Shown piece by piece: positions 6,883 to 10,760 of a stretch of DNA of 10,760 nt. This DNA comes from a bacterium. Lineage in GTDB: Bacteria > UBA9089 > UBA9088. The notes below the pieces were generated by a model. That model searched no databases, was not told the DNA's origin, and was given only the letters and a program-made list of their open reading frames with translations. The stretch's first letter is position 1. The number at the start of each line of letters is the position of its first letter. The translations under genes and the position numbers were made by a program. The stretch lies in NCBI GenBank assembly GCA_040756715.1, contig JBFLYE010000124.1:989-11748 (forward strand). Direction: 5' to 3'.

Positions 6883-9800
6883 TTTATCACGCCAATCTTT
6901 CCTATCCTTTTGTTAGAGGATACATCTTGGATAAGGTAGAGATAAACCCCTGAGGCAATATCTCTTACATCCCAGATTGCTTCGTTATTTTCCTCAGATA
7001 ATCTTTCGAGTAACTCCCCGGCAATATTGAATATCTTTATTGTGCTTTCCTTGGGAAGATTAGAAAAATAGACCCTCTTTTCTCCACGATATACCCTTGC
7101 GGGATTGGGAAAGACAATTACACCATCAAGGCTTTGTTTTTGCAGGAAACATCCTGGGGCTAAAAGGCAGAGATGGGTTAGCGTTCCATAGATTGTATTG
7201 CCTAAAACATAGGAGGGAATCTCTTTCCAAATATCCTCTTTAAATACATATAGCCTTAAATTCTCTGTGATTGAGCCAAGCTGAATTTCGGGAATGATTA
7301 AAAATGGGCTAAAAATCTCACCTTGTGTCCCAAAAGCCCTTATTGAATAGCAAATCCCAAGGTGATTAGGAAGGGAGGATAAAAGAGATATTGTGCTTAC
7401 ATCATCAATTTTAAAATAGAATGGCCTTTCTGCTCCTTTAACCTTAAGGGTTAGGTTTCCATATCTTATGGCTTGTTCTCTTTCTGGATTTATTAAGACA
7501 AAGATTTGCCTCTCTAAGGTAGATGTTCCCAGTGATACACTAAGGGTAGCTATTCCATAATTGAAAGAATTTAAGATAGTAAAGCTTCCCTGGGTATAGG
7601 TAGCATTTGCCGGGATTGTTATTGTGCCAAGCGAGGTGGTTAATATACTAGAATCTGGGAGTAATACGGGGTTTTTATCCAAATCCTCAAGGAATATGGA
7701 AAGGGTAAAGGGAATATAGGTTGTAATTGTATCTGGGCATTCTATCCTTAAATGGTGTAAGGGATTTTCCTCTACATCAAAGAAACAATATCCATAGGCA
7801 ATCAATTCCTCATCATTATTCTCCAATATCCCCAATCCTTGAGCTCTGACCCTTGACCCTTTACCTTTGACTCCTGACTCCTGACTCCTGACTCCCGACT
7901 CTTTAAGGTATATCCCATAAACAAGCTTATGCATTCCCGAATATTGGGTTTGAAATGGCGCCTTTACATTAAATGCATTCCTTCCCTCCTGAAATGAAAG
8001 ATTTTCAGAAAATACCTCGCTATAATTTCCCTTTGGGTCTTCCATCCATCCCTTTATCCTTGCTTTATCTGAGAAATTGGAAAGGAAGATAAGTCTAAGT
8101 TCCATTGTATCTTTTTTCTTATAAACTTTTCTATCCAATTCTTCTTTAATTACCCTTGTCTCTTTCCCATAAACATCAAATGGCTTTTCAAAGGTATAGG
8201 TTCCTAGGCTATAGTAAAGGTAATAGGTGCCTGAAAAGAGATTTTTGGGCAAAACAAAGGTATCGGTGAATGTTTGGGTAATGTATTCTTCTCTGGAATA
8301 ATCCAGACCATTGATGGTAAGTGTGCCTGGTATATTTGCCTTTGCATAGATGGTCATCGTTTCTCCCATTTTATAGACATCCTGATCAGTCCAGAGGGAA
8401 ATAACCTCGTTTTCCTGGTTAAGGTATAATGAATTAAGGTGTATTGCCCTTCCTTCTTTTGTATAGATGCCATAGAAGAGCTTTTCTGAAAAACCTGTTA
8501 CCTTAAAGGTAAAGGTAAGGGTATTGCTTCCATAAAGAGAAAATGCCCTTTCTTCTTCATATCCATTTAGTCTTACCTTAGCAAACATTGATAGGCTTCC
8601 CATTTTGCTTAAGTTGGTAATCCTTAAAGTAAGGGTAGCAGGGTCATCCAATTTGTAGAGGATTTTGTCTAAATAGGCAAGAAGTCCAATCTTTATTCCC
8701 CTAATATTTAAGGGAATCTCTATCCTCTTTTCATTTATCCTTAATTCTCCTGTAAATGTCCCATCCTCAAAGTCATCGGGAATAGAGAATGGAATCATTA
8801 TTGTTTTTTCGCAATCAGAAGAGAGGAACAAGGAATCCTTAAAATCAATGAGGTCTAAAAGGGCAAAAGAAAAATCGCACCTATCCTCAACAAATCCAAT
8901 GTTTTCAATGGTAAAGGTAAGGGTGGCAATTTCACCCACGATTAACCCTGGATAAGCAAGCTCCTTTAATCTGAAATCAGGGGTTAAAGAAAATATTTCC
9001 TCCCTTTTAAAAATACCTTCTCCATTATAAAGAACCTCTCCCATTATGGTATAGGTTCCTTTTGATACATTTGGCTCTAAGAGAAATGTATGGGTTCCTT
9101 TCTCTGCCTTTTTTATCTCTATTGCCTTTTCTTGTTTAAAGAATGAGGAAGAAAGGGCTAAATTTCCCATAAAATCATTTCCCCCTTGATTTGAAACAAA
9201 AACATCAACCTTTATCTTTTCATTTTCTTTTCCTAAAACCATATCCTCTATTCTGGCAAGATTATTCTTTGCTACCTTAAATTGCCTTGTTCCTGTGCCT
9301 CTAAAGTAATCATAAGAGAGCTTGTATGTTCCTGTGGAAAGCTCATAGACTAGTGTCCCTTCTATTTTACTACCTGCTTGCACAAAGAATGGCTGGATGA
9401 GCAAAACAGAATCCCCTTGAATTTTAACCTTTGACTTCTTTCCCTCCTTTGTGCCTTTGTGCCTCTGTGCCTCTGTGCCTATAATAATCTTTGCTGCTTT
9501 GCACCAATTATTTCCAAAGGCTTTTTTATTGCCTTCTTTTTCAAGCTTAAAACTAACCTCAAACTCCGAATCCATCTTCCCCTTATTTTCTAAAGCAAAG
9601 GGAAGCTCAATAAATGGGTAAGGATATACTGGCTCGGGATTTAGAGAAAGTTCCACTTTTTCCCCAAATTCTACAAACTTAGTCCAGATTCCTACCACAT
9701 CACCCGAGAGAACTACGGTAATTGTCCCATCCTCTAAAATACTAAACCATTGTTCTATTATCTTGCTTTCTCCTCCCTCAATGCTTATACTTCCCTTTGT

Positions 9801-10760
9801 GATTAGCCCTTGAAGATTAAGGGAAAAATCCAGGTCTATCCTTCTTTTTCCCTTGTTCTTAAATAAAATAGAAAGGCTTTGTGTTCCCCTTCCTACAACC
9901 TCAGAGGAGATTATAGAAACATCAAGGCTTGGTTGCTCAACAATTATTCTTTCGCTAATTTTAACCTCCTTTACTTCCCCTTTAAGCATAAATGACGAAT
10001 CTGCGGTTTTTGTTGCCACAAACAAATAGCTTGCTTGGGGAGATAAGGTAAATGAAGCGGTAAACAACGGCTCATTATTGCACATTAAGTTTAAGTTTAA
10101 TTCTTCGGAAACTGTGCCCTTATTGCTCACTGTCCCAAAGATGGTAATTATTTCACCTGGCCAATATATCTTCTTATCTGGAGCAAGGAAAAGCTCAATT
10201 GCGGAGGGAAAGATGTAGAAGGGGTAAATAACCGGTAAGGCTATGTTTTGGGAAAGGGATGAGCTTAAGGAGGCTTCCAGATACAATTTCCCCTTTGCCG
10301 AAAGGGTTCCAATCTCTATCTCTTGTTTATTTGTTTCGCCCTTTTCAATATTTATCGGAATCTCTTGCTTAAAGAGGATATTATTGCCATCCTCACTATA
10401 TTTGTAATACCTTGTTGCACTATAATCATCCCTGAACCAAACTGACTCAGCATCTATTCCTATTTCGGCGATATAACTAATTCCTAGCCTACTATTTTCT
10501 GGGGTATAATGCCTCCAAATTTTATTTATCTTATCATATCTATAAGCACCATTAGCTCCTCCAAACCAGACAGAGTTTTCATCTGCTGCTACCGCATAAA
10601 TATTTACCAAACCAACCTCTTCCCCAAAACGCTCAAAGGTATCATTTGCCTTGTCATAGCGATAAGCACCTTTATAGGTGGCAAACCAGACATAGTCTTT
10701 ATCTACTGCGATTGGGCTTGCTAATATATCAGGAAATTTTTCCACCTCCTGAGTGATTTT
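6879..10760 (-). CDS. Giant secreted multi-domain protein: beta-propeller repeats, Ig/CARDB-like modules, T9SS-like C-terminal sorting domain (5' partial)
   Basis: Extracellular or cell-surface protein of unknown specific function. The frame is open to the right edge, so the N-terminus and any signal peptide are missing; residues here count from the GTG at 10745, which is probably not the true start. Residues 16-118 carry three propeller-type repeats (VWF...GAYRYDK) like the Reg_prop/two-component-regulator propeller. From about 185 to 990 there are roughly eight Ig-like/CARDB-like beta modules, each with a V-N-G/L-S-type core such as GTVSNKG, VFVSNQGG, FTIENIGF, LRITNLSK. Residues 995-1085 resemble an invasin-like Ig fold. 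Residues 1095-1198 include WKEIPSYVLGNTIYGTLTHL, seen in fibrous secreted proteins. Residues 1208-1288 form a Por_Secre_tail/T9SS type-A-like sorting domain: VFPNPAR, FSNLPKESTIKIFNIAGELL, WDVRDIASGVYLYLI, GKIGVIK. Two short tandem repeats are inserted in frame (residues 423-433 and 948-966). Function might be adhesion or display; the neighbouring glycosidase suggests a role with carbohydrate, but this is inference. Confidence 0.85.
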   Translation of the reverse strand, partial: KITQEVEKFPDILASPIAVDKDYVWFATYKGAYRYDKANDTFERFGEEVGLVNIYAVAADENSVWFGGANGAYRYDKINKIWRHYTPENSRLGISYIAEIGIDAESVWFRDDYSATRYYKYSEDGNNILFKQEIPINIEKGETNKQEIEIGTLSAKGKLYLEASLSSSLSQNIALPVIYPFYIFPSAIELFLAPDKKIYWPGEIITIFGTVSNKGTVSEELNLNLMCNNEPLFTASFTLSPQASYLFVATKTADSSFMLKGEVKEVKISERIIVEQPSLDVSIISSEVVGRGTQSLSILFKNKGKRRIDLDFSLNLQGLITKGSISIEGGESKIIEQWFSILEDGTITVVLSGDVVGIWTKFVEFGEKVELSLNPEPVYPYPFIELPFALENKGKMDSEFEVSFKLEKEGNKKAFGNNWCKAAKIIIGTEAQRHKGTKEGKKSKVKIQGDSVLLIQPFFVQAGSKIEGTLVYELSTGTYKLSYDYFRGTGTRQFKVAKNNLARIEDMVLGKENEKIKVDVFVSNQGGNDFMGNLALSSSFFKQEKAIEIKKAEKGTHTFLLEPNVSKGTYTIMGEVLYNGEGIFKREEIFSLTPDFRLKELAYPGLIVGEIATLTFTIENIGFVEDRCDFSFALLDLIDFKDSLFLSSDCEKTIMIPFSIPDDFEDGTFTGELRINEKRIEIPLNIRGIKIGLLAYLDKILYKLDDPATLTLRITNLSKMGSLSMFAKVRLNGYEEERAFSLYGSNTLTFTFKVTGFSEKLFYGIYTKEGRAIHLNSLYLNQENEVISLWTDQDVYKMGETMTIYAKANIPGTLTINGLDYSREEYITQTFTDTFVLPKNLFSGTYYLYYSLGTYTFEKPFDVYGKETRVIKEELDRKVYKKKDTMELRLIFLSNFSDKARIKGWMEDPKGNYSEVFSENLSFQEGRNAFNVKAPFQTQYSGMHKLVYGIYLKESGVRSQESGVKGKGSRVRAQGLGILENNDEELIAYGYCFFDVEENPLHHLRIECPDTITTYIPFTLSIFLEDLDKNPVLLPDSSILTTSLGTITIPANATYTQGSFTILNSFNYGIATLSVSLGTSTLERQIFVLINPEREQAIRYGNLTLKVKGAERPFYFKIDDVSTISLLSSLPNHLGICYSIRAFGTQGEIFSPFLIIPEIQLGSITENLRLYVFKEDIWKEIPSYVLGNTIYGTLTHLCLLAPGCFLQKQSLDGVIVFPNPARVYRGEKRVYFSNLPKESTIKIFNIAGELLERLSEENNEAIWDVRDIASGVYLYLIQDVSSNKRIGKIGVIK
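7848..7903 (-). repeat. Tandem 7-bp repeat, eight units, inside the giant surface-protein gene
   Basis: Read on the + strand, eight contiguous 7-bp units run from 7848 to 7903: two GACCCTT, one TACCTTT, three GACTCCT, one GACTCCC and one GACTCTT. On the coding strand the core unit is AGGAGTC. Because 7 is not a multiple of 3 but 21 is, the array reads as a 7-residue protein repeat (ESGVRSQ, ESGVKGK, GSRVRAQ) at residues 948-966 without breaking the frame. It lies between two strands that look like the closing hairpin of a beta module (HKLVYGIYLK and ELIAYGYCFFDV). It is basic and polar, unlike the surrounding protein, and looks like an inserted simple or dispersed repeat. Confidence 0.9.
9447..9478 (-). 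repeat. Tandem 8-bp repeat, four units, inside the giant surface-protein gene
   Basis: On the + strand there are two CTTTGTGC units followed by two CTCTGTGC units, then CT as the start of a fifth. On the coding strand the unit is GCACAGAG/GCACAAAG. It reads as GTEAQRHKGTK at residues 423-433, in frame, between two beta-rich segments of one Ig-like module. The peptide is hydrophilic and unlike its flanks. From memory, TEAQRHKG-type peptides from this 8-mer recur in unrelated proteins of several uncultivated bacterial lineages; this could not be checked here. Confidence 0.9.
10392..10700 (-). repeat. Beta-propeller blade repeats (three copies)
   Basis: Three diverged repeats starting around VWF at residues 19, 59 and 102 of the giant protein, spaced 40 and 43 residues. 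The first two share VWF, GAYRYDK and an aromatic-rich ending; the third is degraded (TRYYKY). At DNA level the first two copies are recognisably similar with a 120-bp period (for example ATAAGCACC at 10542-10550 and 10662-10670, + strand). More blades probably lie beyond the right edge, since a full propeller needs more than three. Confidence 0.75.

Noticed and set aside
7848-7903. CRISPR array or insertion-sequence end at the short repeats
   Set aside because: The units are 7 bp (and 8 bp at 9447-9478), contiguous, with no spacers, no inverted repeats and no transposase nearby.
10509-10724. Open frame on the + strand opposite the propeller repeats
   Set aside because: It mirrors the repeat on the coding strand, which explains its internal similarity; not a gene.
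10745-10754. AGGAGG next to a GTG as the start of the giant gene
   Set aside because: The purine run directly touches the GTG with no spacing, the frame stays open to the window edge, and no signal peptide follows, so the true start is probably outside the window.

Overview
The window is AT-rich, tightly packed bacterial DNA with almost no intergenic sequence. It looks like an uncultivated diderm (Gram-negative-type) bacterium. An LptD-like outer-membrane LPS transporter and an O-antigen-ligase-family protein imply an outer membrane carrying a glycan. A giant secreted protein ends in a Por_Secre_tail/T9SS type-A-like sorting domain, and the next gene is a secreted GH113-like glycosidase. The mix of a PgpH-type 7TM-HD protein, LptD and a T9SS-like tail outside an obvious Bacteroidetes context resembles candidate-phylum genomes (Desantisbacteria, Omnitrophota or WOR-3 style). 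That placement is inference only; no rRNA or marker in the window fixes it.

Left half (1-5917, + strand): one compact run of five genes. In order they are a 7TM-HD cyclic-dinucleotide phosphodiesterase (PgpH family, 5' end off the window), the rRNA endonuclease YbeY, pyridoxine 5'-phosphate synthase PdxJ, a short LptD/OstA-like protein, and an O-antigen ligase/polymerase-like membrane protein with a C-terminal TPR region. Junctions are overlaps or gaps of 0-4 bp, so this is very probably one translationally coupled operon. It joins a housekeeping signalling and ribosome block (pgpH-ybeY, a widely conserved pairing) and a vitamin B6 gene to cell-envelope glycan export and ligation.

Right half (5932-10760, - strand): two genes converge on the operon with only 14 bp between the stop codons. 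The upstream gene encodes a very large multi-domain secreted protein (at least 1293 codons, 5' end off the window). It has N-terminal beta-propeller repeats, a string of Ig-like/CARDB-like modules, and a C-terminal sorting domain. It overlaps by 4 bp (ATGA) the second gene, a signal-peptide-bearing GH113-like TIM-barrel glycosidase with both catalytic glutamates.

The main curiosities are as follows. Two unrelated short tandem repeats (8-bp and 7-bp units) are embedded in frame in the giant gene, each apparently in a loop between beta strands. The 7TM-HD protein appears to lack the last canonical metal-ligand Asp and has a shortened loop before it. The minimal LptD-like protein has two cysteines that may match one of the E. 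coli disulfides. No RNA genes, CRISPR arrays, insertion sequences or convincing terminators were seen, and no non-coding stretch exceeds 300 bases.
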